Part shown: piece after piece, positions 25,938 through 35,411 of the stretch | Layout of the letters: each line of letters begins with the position of its first letter | How positions within the stretch are numbered: position 1 is the stretch's first letter | Assembly: GCF_030734285.1 (NCBI RefSeq) | Contig: NZ_CP132294.1 | Span: forward strand, 3,410,001 to 3,474,000 | Source of the DNA: Natronococcus sp. AD-5 | Lineage (GTDB): Archaea > Halobacteriota > Halobacteria > Halobacteriales > Natrialbaceae | DNA length: 64,000 nucleotides | Direction: 5' to 3' | Position numbers and translations under genes: made by a program | Notes under the pieces: generated by a model | Database searches by the model: none | Told to the model about the DNA's origin: nothing | The model's input: only the letters and a program-made list of their open reading frames with translations

Positions 25938-27122
25938 ATGAGTGAAGCTATCGACGCCATCGCGTTTTACGCGTCTCAACCGCCAGACGATTTCGTCGAC
26001 AGGGCGCTTTCAACCTGCGAAAAAGCTGGCTTCAACGTCGATCTGGATAGCGGAGACGTAGAAAAGGCCGTTTCCGGAGAGTTCGAGACGTTTAACCTCC
26101 ATTTCGGTGAAGAATACATCAACATCGGTTTCAACGCGGACGAAGACCGCCCCCCAGGCGAACCGATTGTCAGTGTTCGGTGCGGACACGTGATCAAGCC
26201 AGCGCAAGCGACAGACGAACAGGCCTTTCGCGATCGGATGGACGCGGTTTTCGAACTCCTCTGTCGGCTCTCCGCGACGGTCGATGTCGACTACGCACCG
26301 CTGTTCTGCCCGGAAGATCGGCGGGCAATTCCGAACGGGCGCCCGATCGGCGAAACCGTCGAGGAACTCCCCCGAATCGGCGTCTACGATCAGGAGGTTA
26401 TCGACCAGTTCGGCGGCCTCGACGCCATGTTCGATCCGCCGCCGCGGTATACCGCAACGCTCGATCGAGACAAGACAGTCATCGTCGAAACCGAGCAGCC
26501 CTGGGATCAAGTCAACTGGCGACCGCCGACCGACGCCGACTTCCTCGAGAACGCTGCGTTCGCCGATTCCGACGAGCGAGCACACCATGAGCGACACGAC
26601 TTCACGGATCCGTTCGCTAGCCTCGACACCGGCGCGATCGGGACCGACCTCTGCGTCCCCCAAGACAAGATCGGACCGAAGTTCCACAACGAGGATCTGG
26701 AGTTGATCCACGTCCGCGTCGACGACCAACGGAACCTCCGCCGGTTGGACACCGATACGTTTGTCCGCAACGTCGTCGACGACGATCCGGGCGATCCAGC
26801 CGCCTTCATGATGGCGACGCTCGAAGAGATTCCCCCCGACGCAAACGCAGACGAGTTGATGGTTTCGACGATACTCAAGGACGCCATCCCGCCGGCGTTC
26901 GTCCGACTTGACGAACCCGACGGCGAGAACGTCGTCACGAAGGTTTCGAATCTCGACGTCGACGCCCCCAAAGTGAACCTCCTCATCCGCCTCGGTCGTA
27001 TCGCCCAAGCTAGGGAGTTCAGCGACGAAGAACTCCGAGAGATGGCACAGTTCCTTGACCAACTCGATCAGCTCGACGACGTCGAGGGGATCGAACGGGC
27101 GATTCGGGATCGCCTGCTCTGA
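25938..27122 (+). CDS. Probable immunity protein for the upstream toxin (unrecognised family)
   Basis: This 394-residue soluble acidic protein has no signal peptide, so it stays in the cytoplasm, as an immunity protein must. The first half (AIAFYASQPPDDFVDRALST, YINIGFNADEDRPPGEP, ATVDVDYAPLFCPEDR) and the PRYTATLDRDKTVIVETEQP segment are alpha/beta. The second half has VRVDDQRNLRRLDTDTFVRN and a helical C-terminus (EELREMAQFLDQLDQLDDV). I recognise no family. The role is inferred from position (210 bp after the toxin), orientation, own TATA box and lower G+C shared with the toxin tip. It could also be a second, unrelated island gene. Confidence 0.6.
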   Translation: MSEAIDAIAFYASQPPDDFVDRALSTCEKAGFNVDLDSGDVEKAVSGEFETFNLHFGEEYINIGFNADEDRPPGEPIVSVRCGHVIKPAQATDEQAFRDRMDAVFELLCRLSATVDVDYAPLFCPEDRRAIPNGRPIGETVEELPRIGVYDQEVIDQFGGLDAMFDPPPRYTATLDRDKTVIVETEQPWDQVNWRPPTDADFLENAAFADSDERAHHERHDFTDPFASLDTGAIGTDLCVPQDKIGPKFHNEDLELIHVRVDDQRNLRRLDTDTFVRNVVDDDPGDPAAFMMATLEEIPPDANADELMVSTILKDAIPPAFVRLDEPDGENVVTKVSNLDVDAPKVNLLIRLGRIAQAREFSDEELREMAQFLDQLDQLDDVEGIERAIRDRLL

Positions 27123-27253
27123 TCATCCGTCCGCTGTTCGTTGTCTCATCTACTGAGGCCAGCAATTCAGAGATCGCCATCTAGTCGCGATCGCGAGCAA
27201 GGCCGTCGAGAACCACCAAGTGGCTGGTTCACTAATCAGCGGGAACTGCCAAA

Positions 27254-27587
27254 ATGAACGATAGAGAACACACCGACAACGAACTCGAAATCGACGGAGA
27301 GACGGTCATGCTCCCGGGCCCGATTCAGAACATCGTGACGATCGATGACCTGATAATAGTACTATTTCGCCCACCTAATGACGAGGCAAGCGGTAGAAAT
27401 ATCAGAGCTTTCGATCGATCCGGAACGGTGGTCGGTAGAACCTGCAACGATGCCAACGGGGAAATCGTACCGCTATACGGGACTCAGAATGGAAGGCGGT
27501 GAACTTTGGGCGTACAATTGGAAGGGAGGTGACTACCAGATCGACCCTTCTACAGGGAAAATAGAGGATAGCAAACCCTCGAAATGA
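27254..27587 (+). pseudogene. Frameshifted small gene, probably an orphan immunity gene
   Basis: Two overlapping frames make one sensible protein. The first (27254 on) gives MNDREHTDNELEIDGETVML, PGPIQNIVTIDDLIIVLFRP and NIRAFDRSGTVV. It then turns into nonsense, while the +1 frame supplies WSVEPATMPTGKSYRYTGLR, GGELWAYNWKGGDYQIDPST and a stop at 27587. The join falls near base 27425-27435. The rebuilt protein is about 110 residues with a repeated strand-turn pattern, like small cytoplasmic immunity proteins. It follows the probable immunity gene on the same strand. The frameshift could be real or a sequencing error. Confidence 0.6.
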
Positions 27588-27683
27588 CCGGGCGACAGCG
27601 AGTCTGACTGCGAGACCGATCGATTCCAATCTCGAATCCAGAGCTAAATAACGGAAACGGAGAGTGGTTAGATAAGCGATAAC

Positions 27684-28213
27684 GTGATCCATACCGATGT
27701 ATCGATAGAAATTGTCCGTGACCACGAGTATCGTCAACAGATAATCGAAGATAGCACCACTAATCCTCGAGGTTCGGTATCAATATCGGTCGATAGCGCA
27801 TCTATTGCAGGGGACCAGACACACTTCCGGTTTCCGGCTACAGCTACGATCTGATCGCCCGTCTGTGTGATGCAGTTGAATTCATCCAACAAAATGAGGA
27901 TTACATCGTTGCCGCGAGCGATGGACCAACGTACGTTGCGCTGCAGTCAGAATCGAACGATGTGATCAGGATCGGTCACTGCTGTCGGAAATCAGTCGTT
28001 ACAGCTAATCAATTAATCGAGGGAGAAGGTGAAGCACTCGTAACGAAACGAGCAGCAATCACAGCGATCCTCGACTGTGCAGAAACGTTTCGCGAGGATT
28101 TGGTGAAATGAAATTCAGAACACGCAGGTGCCGATTCGGTTGATCGACTCGAAGAACTGATTGGAACCGTCCGCGAGCAGCCACGGGCACTACAAGAAAG
28201 ACAGTGGGAATGA
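27684..28213 (+). pseudogene. Decayed gene with one frameshift and one in-frame TGA, probable orphan immunity gene
   Basis: This gene has no single open frame. From a GTG at 27684 one frame reads VIHTDVSIEIVRDHEYRQQI to a stop at 27854. From 27830 another frame reads VSGYSYDLIARLCDAVEFIQ, DGPTYVALQSESNDVIRIGH and KRAAITAILDCAETFREDLV up to a TGA at 28109-28111. In the same frame, past that TGA, the text goes on sensibly: NSEHAGADSVDRLEELIGTV and REQPRALQERQWE with a stop at 28213. The TGA probably replaced TGG. The intact protein would have had about 175 residues. It shares the low G+C of the island. Confidence 0.55.
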
Positions 28214-28283
28214 TAGACATGTCACGCTGTCTCGGCGAGACTCTGTTGGCGAGTTCCGATACAAAACCGCTCTCAAAGAGGGC

Positions 28284-28424
28284 GTCGAAGTGAACGGGGT
28301 CTGGGCCGCAGCGTCAGACGGGATCCGAGCCCAGGAATCAGCTACGGCAGGGTCGAACGCGACCTCGGTTTCCTCCAGAGGAGACGCCTTCGCGGGTTCG
28401 CGAGTAACGGTCCGGGCCGAGGAC
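28284..28424 (+). pseudogene. Rearranged fragment of the toxin gene
   Basis: Bases 28284-28380 match 24288-24387 of the toxin gene (protein VEVNGVWAAASDGIRAQ against VEVGGVWAAASDEIRAQ), with a 1-base deletion that shifts the frame before ISYGRVERDLGFLQ. Bases 28383-28424 match 24201-24243 (DAFAGSRVTVRAED against DAFAGSRVTVQAED). In the toxin gene the second block lies before the first; here it comes after. The scrap ends 42 bp before the alaS stop codon. It shows that further toxin-gene copies once stood here. Confidence 0.75.
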
Positions 28425-28465
28425 CTACCGCGCAAAAAAGGGAACCGACTCCGTCTCGAGGTCGA

Positions 28466-31246
28466 TCAGGCGTCCTGGACCTGCCGCAACACGTTCGGAG
28501 CGTCCTCGAGCGCGTCGTCGAGATCGTCGACGTTGGGACCGCCGCCCTGTGCGAAGTCGGGCGGGCCGCCGCCGCCGCCGCCGACCTTCGCGGCGAGTTC
28601 GCCGACGACCTCGCCCGCGTTGACGCTGACGTCGTCGGGAACCGCCACGACGAACTGGGCGCCGCTTTCGCCGCTGCCGAGCACGGCAATCTTGCCGTCC
28701 TCGGCGAGCGCGTTCGCGGTCGCGCGCAGCTCGTCCATGTCGGCGTCGATCCGCTGGACGACCGCCGTGGTGTCGCCGACCTCGACCTCCTCGCCGCCGC
28801 CACCGCCGCCCGCGCGGGCCGCGGCGAGCTGCTCTTTGAGGTCCTCGATCTCCTTGCCGCGGGCTTTCCACTCCTCGAAGAAGCGCTCGGCCGTGTCGGG
28901 GACGTCCGCGGGGGAGACGTCGAGCACCTCGGCGGCCTCGTAGAGGGCGTCCTCCTTCCGCTGGGTCGCCTCGATGGCGGCCTCGCCGGCGGCGAACGTG
29001 ATCCGCTCGACGCCGTCCTGGACGCGCTCGGTCGAGAGGAGCTTGATCGTCCCGATTTCGCCGGTGCGGGCGACGTGCGTGCCGCCGCAGGCCTGGACGT
29101 CCTCGTCGACGTGGATCAGCCGGATCTGCTCGCCCGGCGGGATGCCGCCCTGGTAGAGGTCGAAGCCGTGCTCGCTCTCGGCGTCGCGGCGGTCGGGCCA
29201 CTCCTGGGTGACCGGCGTGTTGTCCATCACGATCTCGTTCGCCCGGTTCTCGATTCGCTTGACGTCGTCGCGCGAGATGCGGGCGTAGTGTCGCAGGTCG
29301 ATCCGCGAGGAGTCGACCCCCTTCTGGGCGCCAGCCTGGCGGATGTGCTCGCCGAGCGCCTGCCGGGCCGCGTGGATGACGATGTGCGTCGCCGTGTGGT
29401 GGCGCATGAGCTGGCGGCGACGACCGGCGTCGATCTTCCCCCTGACGAACTCGCCCTTGCCAGGGTCCGCGTCGGTTCGGTGGAGGATCACGCCGTCCTC
29501 GATCTGGACGTCCGTGACCTCGACGCTCGTGTCGTCGCTCGAGAGCGTCCCCGCGTCGGCCGGCTGGCCGCCGCCCTCGGGGTAGAACATCGTCTGATCG
29601 AGCACGACGTCGTAGCCGTCCTCGCGCTCGAAGACGTCGAGCACGACGGCCTCGAACTCCGTGCGGTGCTGGTCGTCGTAGTAGAGTTTCTCGGTCTCCG
29701 GCAGGTCCTCGAAGCGGTCGTCCGCGTCGGCGGCCGGCTCCTCGAGCGCCTCGACGGTGTCGTGGCGCTCGGCGACCAGGCTGTAGAAGTCGTCGGGGAC
29801 GTCCACGTCGGCGCCGGCCTCGTCGGCGATCTCCCGGACCATGTCGGGCTGGATGCCGTGGGAGTCGTAGAGTTCGATCAGCTCCTCGGTCGGGATCGGG
29901 GCCTCTTTCTTCGCGTACTCGGCAGCGAGCGCCTCAACCCGACGGCCGCCGCGTTCGAGCGTCTCGCGGTACTTCTCGACCTCGGTGCGGACGATGTCGC
30001 GGACGGTGTCGCGGTTCTCGTACTCCAGGCGCTCGGCCTGCATGTCGACGAGTTCGTCCAGCGGCGCGTCGACCCCGACGTTGTCACAGAGGCGCTTCGT
30101 CCGCCGGAGGACCATCCGCGCGAGGTAGCCCGTCCCGACGTTCGAGGGGACGAGGCCGTCGCCCAGCATGTACGCGAGGGTGCGGCAGTGGTCGGCGATC
30201 GCGTAGATGTCCTCGAGCGGCTCCATCAGGACCTCGAGTTCGTCGGCGTCGACGTCGAGTTCGCTCGCGATCTCCGCGCGGGCGGTCTCCATATCCTCGG
30301 CCTCGTCGATGTCCATGTGGCCCGCGAGTTTGGCGGCGCGGTGAACCAGTTCCGCCTCCGCGTCGGTGTGGTCGATCTCGGCGTTCCCCTTCAGGAACTC
30401 GATCATGTCGGGGTAGATCGCCTCGTAGACCGTCGGCGTCCCCTGGGACACCCACGTCCAGCGCTCGAGGCCGTAGCCGGTGTCGACGATGTAGGTGTCC
30501 ATCGGGGTGTAGCGGTTCCCGTCTTTCATCTCGTACTCGCCGTCGGGGTCCTGCTCCATCGACATGAAGACGAGCGTGGCGAGTTCGACGCCCTTGAAGA
30601 TGACCTCGATCGCCGGGCCGGCGTTGCCGCCGCCGACCCACGGATCCTCGATGTAGATGACCTCCTCTACGTCGACGCCCATCGAGGCGAAGAACTCGTC
30701 GCAGAGTTCGACGGTGCGGTCCTTCCAGTAGACCTCGCCCTGGTAGGCGTACTGATCGGGATCGTCCAGATCCTCGCGGGCGTTGAACGCGTGGTGGGCC
30801 ATCATCTCGAAGGCCATCGTGTGCCGACCCGTCTTGCCGACGTTGTCGATGTCCTGCATCCGGATGCAGGGCTGGGAGATGGTAAGCGGGTTCGCCGGCG
30901 GCGGCGTCTCGCCGCTCGTGACGAGCGGCTGGAAGTCGTAGATCGACGCCTGCGTCAGCAGAACGTCGTCGCGCCAGCGGTTCGCCGCGACGGGATACGG
31001 ATCGATTCGCTCGTGGCCGTGCTCCTCGAAGAACGAGAGGAACGTCTCCCGCATCTCCTCGAGACTGTACTCCTCGTCGAAGCCGGGGTTCCCGATGAAG
31101 TCGTACTCCTCGCAGGGCGGCTCACCGCAGGTCTCCCTGTCGCGGTCGCGCGTCCAGAAGTGCGCGCCACAGGAGGGACACTCCTTGCGCTCGAACCCTT
31201 CCTCCTCGAAGTACTCGAGGCGGTACTCCTCCTCCAGTTGGCTCAT
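28466..31246 (-). CDS. alaS: Alanyl-tRNA synthetase
   Basis: This 926-residue enzyme charges tRNA-Ala. The ATG at 31246 ([20 protein letters not shown]) matches the usual archaeal AlaS start; an upstream GTG would add 14 residues without conservation. It has the archaeal N-terminal zinc-ribbon-like [10 protein letters not shown], class II motifs with the RFEMxxHHAF-type segment, the editing-domain [19 protein letters not shown] and [12 protein letters not shown] (metal site), and a C-terminal Ala/Gly-rich DHHA1-like region with a GGGGGG run. The editing His and Cys are all present. Its stop faces the end of the toxin island. Confidence 0.97.
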   Translation of the reverse strand: MSQLEEEYRLEYFEEEGFERKECPSCGAHFWTRDRDRETCGEPPCEEYDFIGNPGFDEEYSLEEMRETFLSFFEEHGHERIDPYPVAANRWRDDVLLTQASIYDFQPLVTSGETPPPANPLTISQPCIRMQDIDNVGKTGRHTMAFEMMAHHAFNAREDLDDPDQYAYQGEVYWKDRTVELCDEFFASMGVDVEEVIYIEDPWVGGGNAGPAIEVIFKGVELATLVFMSMEQDPDGEYEMKDGNRYTPMDTYIVDTGYGLERWTWVSQGTPTVYEAIYPDMIEFLKGNAEIDHTDAEAELVHRAAKLAGHMDIDEAEDMETARAEIASELDVDADELEVLMEPLEDIYAIADHCRTLAYMLGDGLVPSNVGTGYLARMVLRRTKRLCDNVGVDAPLDELVDMQAERLEYENRDTVRDIVRTEVEKYRETLERGGRRVEALAAEYAKKEAPIPTEELIELYDSHGIQPDMVREIADEAGADVDVPDDFYSLVAERHDTVEALEEPAADADDRFEDLPETEKLYYDDQHRTEFEAVVLDVFEREDGYDVVLDQTMFYPEGGGQPADAGTLSSDDTSVEVTDVQIEDGVILHRTDADPGKGEFVRGKIDAGRRRQLMRHHTATHIVIHAARQALGEHIRQAGAQKGVDSSRIDLRHYARISRDDVKRIENRANEIVMDNTPVTQEWPDRRDAESEHGFDLYQGGIPPGEQIRLIHVDEDVQACGGTHVARTGEIGTIKLLSTERVQDGVERITFAAGEAAIEATQRKEDALYEAAEVLDVSPADVPDTAERFFEEWKARGKEIEDLKEQLAAARAGGGGGGEEVEVGDTTAVVQRIDADMDELRATANALAEDGKIAVLGSGESGAQFVVAVPDDVSVNAGEVVGELAAKVGGGGGGPPDFAQGGGPNVDDLDDALEDAPNVLRQVQDA

Positions 31247-31481
31247 TACACAGTTGTTGGCCGTGCAGCGGGTAAAATAGTTCCGCAACGCTCATTTCGA
31301 GGAAATCGACCGCGTCGATCGGCACCGCCGCTCGCGAAACGCCACGCGTCGTCCGGGGCTATCGTTCCCGGCGGAAAGGCGTATAATACTGAAAATTAAC
31401 ACATAGTAACAGGAACGGTGATACGGTGCATACGGTGTTGAGGGAACGACCGGTGCGAACGCGAACGGGGGGAAGCTGACG

Positions 31482-32162
31482 GTGCCGACGAGACGATCCC
31501 TGCTCCGGACCGGCGGGCTGGCAGGGGTCGGCACGCTCGCCGCCGTCGTCGCGTTACCGTCACCGCCCGACGGGACGCCGATCGATCGGACGGTCGAGGG
31601 AGCCGCGGCGCCGGCCGGCGCGGACCGCTGGACCGACCGGCCGATCACCGACGAAGGTGAGACGCCGATCGCGCGCTACCAGTACCGACCCGCGGACGAC
31701 GCCGACGGAGCCGATCGTGACGCGTTCGTCGCGACGGCCCCGATCAACGTCGTCCTCCTCCCGTCCGCCGAAACGGACGACGCGGGCCTCGAGCGCGTTA
31801 TGGACGTTCTCACCGACGGCGGCTGGCTCCGCCGCCCCGAGGAGTACACCCGTTACGCGTGGGACCGGACGACGGAGACCTACGTCCGCCAGGAGGCGAC
31901 GGCCGCCGAAACCTACTACGGAACCAGCGGCCGCCTCCACGTTCGCTGCTGGTCGTTCGAGGGCATCGTCTCGATGCAGGCCCACGAGGATACGAGCGCT
32001 CGACCGAAACACGGGATCGCCTCCTACGAACGCGGTCGCGAGGCGATCGCAGCCCGCTTCGACGCGGCCGGCTGGACCGTCACCCCGACCGCGATCGATC
32101 TCGACAACGACCGGGGCGATCACGACGGGTTCGCGACCGTCGTCACGGAGGCCGCCCCGTGA
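31482..32162 (+). CDS. Exported protein with twin-arginine-like signal, function unknown
   Basis: This 226-residue protein starts at GTG 31482 and has TRRSLLRTGGLAGVGTLAAV, a twin-arginine signal with a long hydrophobic core, so it is exported by Tat or kept as a membrane anchor. No lipobox Cys is seen. The mature domain includes PINVVLLPSAETDD, EEYTRYAWDRT, ETYYGTSGRLHVRCWSFEG and PKHGIASYERGREAI. I recognise no named family. TATA-like GGCGTATAATACTG is at 31379-31392, about 90 bp before the start. It is overlapped by the next gene (GTGA at 32159-32162), so the pair is coupled. Confidence 0.65.
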   Translation: MPTRRSLLRTGGLAGVGTLAAVVALPSPPDGTPIDRTVEGAAAPAGADRWTDRPITDEGETPIARYQYRPADDADGADRDAFVATAPINVVLLPSAETDDAGLERVMDVLTDGGWLRRPEEYTRYAWDRTTETYVRQEATAAETYYGTSGRLHVRCWSFEGIVSMQAHEDTSARPKHGIASYERGREAIAARFDAAGWTVTPTAIDLDNDRGDHDGFATVVTEAAP

Positions 32163-32842
32163 GTACCGACGATCGTCGCGTGTTCGGTCGGCGTCTCCCC
32201 GGCAGTTCGGACCTCGAGCACCCGCTGGTCGGCCTCGAGCGGCGTCGAACGACGGTCGCCGTCGCGTACCTGGCCGTCCTGGTCGGTTGCTTCGCCGTCA
32301 GCTACGCGGGCGCGACGGTCACGATCGGCGGCGCCCCGCTCGAGACGCTGACGCCGCGGTTCGACGCGGTCAGTGCGGTCCTGATCGCGCTCGCGACGGC
32401 GACGATCACGATCGTCCCGTTTTGCTACGCGGTCTGGAACGGCGGACCGGCGGTATCGTTCGGACTGCCGCTGGTGCCGGTCCTCCTCGGGGATCTCGCC
32501 GCCGGCCGGTACGTCCTCGGGGTCGACGCGGCGATCGCGCTGACCGTCGGCGCCGCGGCGGGCGCACTCGCGTTGCTCGCGACCGACGTTCGGCGGACCG
32601 ATTCGCTGCGACCCTGGCGAGCCGACCGCGGCGACGCCACCGCCTCGCACCTGCCGTTCGTTACGATGGCGACGATCGTCGCCGCGGTCGGCGTCGCTCG
32701 ATTCGTCGCGAGCGCCCCGCCGCGCAGCCTCGGGTGGTTCCTGCCGTTTGCGGTCTGCTGGCTCGTTCCCGTCGGGATCGTTGGCGCCTACCGGCAGGCG
32801 ACGCTCCGTACCGCGGTCGCGTCGCGAGCCGAAGGCGAGTGA
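32159..32842 (+). CDS. Integral membrane protein, function unknown, coupled to the upstream exported protein
   Basis: This 227-residue protein begins at a GTG that overlaps the previous stop by four bases. Six hydrophobic helices are predicted at about residues 31-50, 60-85, 95-112, 116-137, 162-182 and 190-212, with short polar loops. No transport or enzymatic motif is visible. The overlap suggests one transcript with the Tat-exported protein, perhaps forming a membrane-bound pair. No family recognised. Confidence 0.65.
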   Translation: MSTDDRRVFGRRLPGSSDLEHPLVGLERRRTTVAVAYLAVLVGCFAVSYAGATVTIGGAPLETLTPRFDAVSAVLIALATATITIVPFCYAVWNGGPAVSFGLPLVPVLLGDLAAGRYVLGVDAAIALTVGAAAGALALLATDVRRTDSLRPWRADRGDATASHLPFVTMATIVAAVGVARFVASAPPRSLGWFLPFAVCWLVPVGIVGAYRQATLRTAVASRAEGE

Positions 32843-33109
32843 TTTCAGCCTCACGGAGCCCTCGAGGGATCCGCCGCCGTTTCGGTCCACTCGAAGACGG
32901 ACTGGCCGAGGATCGGCCACGACGCGGCAAACATCGGCTTCAGCCCGAACGTCACCGGCCCGACAGCCGACCCGAACTCGAGTGGGAGTTCGATCGGGAC
33001 GAGACGACTCCAACCGCGGTCGACACCGACGGACGACTGCTCTCGTTAGCCGAACCGTGGGGAAAAGTAGTTCCGAGAGGTAGGCCCCTGACGGTGATTC
33101 CGGAACCGC

Positions 33110-34099
33110 TTACTCGCCCTCGAGCGCCAGCGAGGCCAGCATCGCCTCGAGTTGCAGCCGCTCGTTCGCCCCCTCCGTAATTCGATAGTCGACCTCGCCG
33201 AGGCGCTCGAGCAGCCGAACCGTCGCCTGCTCCGGAATGTCGAACTGCCACGCGGAGCGGTGAAGCTGGTCGATGACGTCGCCGCCGGCGAGCCCCCGCT
33301 CGGTGAGCAGATCCTCGAGCGCCGCGCGGGCGGCCGTGAAGTCGCCGTCGATGGCGTGCTCGACCATCTCCTCGACCTCTTCGGGGCGGGCGGTGGCGGT
33401 GATCGCGAAGACCGTCTCCTCGTCGACGGTCTCGCCCATCACGGCCGCGGCCTGCAGGGCGTTGATCGCCTTTCGCATGTCGCCGTCGGCCGCGTAGACG
33501 AGCGCGTCGACGCCGTCGTCCGTGACCTGAATGCCCTCGGTGTCGGCGATCTCGCGGACCTGCGCCTCGACGGCGTCCTCGGTGAGTTCGGTGAAGCGAA
33601 AGACCGCACACCGCGACTGGATGGGGTCGATGATCTGGCTCGAGTAGTTACACGAGAGGACGAAGCGCGTGTTGCTCGAGAACTGCTCCATCGTCCGGCG
33701 CAGCGCCGACTGCGCGTCGCTCGTCAGCGCGTCGGCCTCGTCCAAGAAGATGATCCGGTGGTCGTAGCCGCCGAAGGAAGAGCGCGCGAAGTCCTTGATC
33801 CGGTCGCGGACGACGTCGATCCCGCGCTGGTCGGAGGCGTTGAGCTCTAAGAAGTTCTCGCGCCAGTCGTCGCCGTAGACCTCGCGGGCGATGGCCTGCG
33901 CGGCGGTGGTCTTCCCCGTACCCGCCGGCCCCGCGAACATGAGGTGGGGGAGGTCGTCCTGCTCGACGTAGCGTTGTAGCCGCGGGACGATGTTCTCGTG
34001 ACCCTTGATCTCGTCGAGCCGCTCCGGACGATACTTCTCGATCCAGACTTCGGTCTTGCCGGGAGTCGGCTCCGCCGCCTCGGCGTCGGCTTCGCTCAT
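33110..34099 (-). CDS. rfcS: Replication factor C small subunit
   Basis: This 329-residue AAA+ protein is the clamp-loader small subunit, which loads PCNA at primer ends using ATP. It has Walker [12 protein letters not shown], Walker B with DEAD (FLDEADALT), the SRC motif ([10 protein letters not shown]) with its trans-acting Arg, and a C-terminal collar domain. The start [20 protein letters not shown] matches RfcS. No intein is present. Length agrees with archaeal RfcS. Confidence 0.97.
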   Translation of the reverse strand: MSEADAEAAEPTPGKTEVWIEKYRPERLDEIKGHENIVPRLQRYVEQDDLPHLMFAGPAGTGKTTAAQAIAREVYGDDWRENFLELNASDQRGIDVVRDRIKDFARSSFGGYDHRIIFLDEADALTSDAQSALRRTMEQFSSNTRFVLSCNYSSQIIDPIQSRCAVFRFTELTEDAVEAQVREIADTEGIQVTDDGVDALVYAADGDMRKAINALQAAAVMGETVDEETVFAITATARPEEVEEMVEHAIDGDFTAARAALEDLLTERGLAGGDVIDQLHRSAWQFDIPEQATVRLLERLGEVDYRITEGANERLQLEAMLASLALEGE

Positions 34100-34271
34100 A
34101 CCGCTCGAAAGGGGTGGCCGGCAGATAAATCGCCCGAAGGTCGGTCTCGAGATGGTCGCTGGTTCGGTCGCGTCGTCCAGCGCTCCGTCCGAAACCGGAA
34201 CCGCGATCGTACCGTTCCGAACGGTGATGGAAGGGTTACGTGTTTTTCAATTCACACGATGATGGGTGCGT

Positions 34272-35354
34272 ATGGGTACGGGGTCTCGAACGTCCGTCCG
34301 ATCGCGACTCGCGATCGTCCTGCTCGTCGTCGCGCTCCTGGGAACGATACCGGCGTCGGCGGCCGCCCAGTCGAGTGACCGAACCGGCGGAACGGTCGTC
34401 GTCGAGGACGGGGAAACGGTCGACGAGGTCGAGGCCTTCGCCGGCAACGTGATCGTCCGGGGGACCGTCACCGGCGAGGTCAACGCGTTCGCGGGCAACG
34501 TCCGCGTCGACGGCAACGTCGGCGGCGACGTCGAAGCCGTGGCCGGTAACGTCGAGATCACCGGAAGCGTCGACGGCGACGTCAACGGCGCCGGCGGAAA
34601 CCTCGTCGTCGCCGAGGGCGCGACGATCGGCGGTTCGCTCGAGGCGGGCGCCGGAACCGCCGAGATCGACGGTACGCTCGAGGGCGACGCGGCGATCGGA
34701 GCGGACACGATCCGACTCGGCGAGAACGCGGCCATCGAGGGCGACCTCCGATACGGCGGCACGCTCGAGGGGAACACCGACGCGGTCGCCGGCGAGATCA
34801 CGGAGGACTCGCGGGTCGGCGTCGGGACCGGGCCGACGCTCCAGCCGTTCGCCGACTGGCTCTTCGCGGTCTACGCGTTCGTGCTGAACCTGTTGCTCGG
34901 TGCGATACTGCTCGGATTGTTTCCCCGGTTCTCGGACGGCGTCGCCCGCCGCGTCGCGACCGATCCCGTCAGGAGCGGCCTCGCGGGGCTGGGCGTCCTC
35001 GTCGGCGTGCCGATCCTGCTGGTCGCGATCGCGATCACGATTATCGGAATCCCCGTCACCGTCGTCGGCGCGTTCCTGTTCGCACTCCTGATCTGGATCG
35101 GCGTCGTCTACGGCCGGTTCGCCGTCGCCGCGTGGCTCCTCTCGTACGCCGGCGTCGACAACAGGTGGCTCGCGCTCGTCGTCGGCCTGCTCGGCGGCGC
35201 GGTCTTCGGACAGATTCCCTACGTCGGCGGATTCCTGAACTTCGTGATCTTCCTGCTCGGACTCGGCGCGCTCTCGATCGGGCTGTACCGCCACCGGCGA
35301 CGAACGCCGGACTCTCCGGCCGCGACGCGGCCCGGCGGACCGACGGCCGAGTAA
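34272..35354 (+). CDS. Bactofilin-like polymer-forming membrane protein
   Basis: This 360-residue protein starts at ATG 34272 with an N-terminal signal or anchor (LAIVLLVVALLGTIPASAAA). Residues about 40-180 are a right-handed beta-helix of short repeats such as AGNVIVRGTVTGEVNAFAGN and AGNVEITGSVDGDVNGAGGN, the pattern of bactofilin-type polymers. The C-terminal 180 residues hold four or five membrane helices around LLLGAILLGLFPRF and ITIIGIPVTVVGAFLFALL. A role in envelope structure is inferred. The last residues are a basic and Pro-rich tail. Confidence 0.8.
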   Translation: MGTGSRTSVRSRLAIVLLVVALLGTIPASAAAQSSDRTGGTVVVEDGETVDEVEAFAGNVIVRGTVTGEVNAFAGNVRVDGNVGGDVEAVAGNVEITGSVDGDVNGAGGNLVVAEGATIGGSLEAGAGTAEIDGTLEGDAAIGADTIRLGENAAIEGDLRYGGTLEGNTDAVAGEITEDSRVGVGTGPTLQPFADWLFAVYAFVLNLLLGAILLGLFPRFSDGVARRVATDPVRSGLAGLGVLVGVPILLVAIAITIIGIPVTVVGAFLFALLIWIGVVYGRFAVAAWLLSYAGVDNRWLALVVGLLGGAVFGQIPYVGGFLNFVIFLLGLGALSIGLYRHRRRTPDSPAATRPGGPTAE

Positions 35355-35411
35355 GTCGGCCCGATCGGGTGCGAGCGACGCGCTCAAGTTCGTCCTCTCG
35401 TAACGTCGCCT

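Noticed and set aside
28109-28111. TGA as a selenocysteine codon in the hidden gene
   Set aside because: A frameshift in the same gene shows decay, haloarchaea are not known to use selenocysteine, and no SECIS-like element is seen. A TGG to TGA change is simpler.
29075-31399. 774-codon plus-strand frame opposite alaS
   Set aside because: Antisense shadow; the minus strand encodes complete AlaS motifs.
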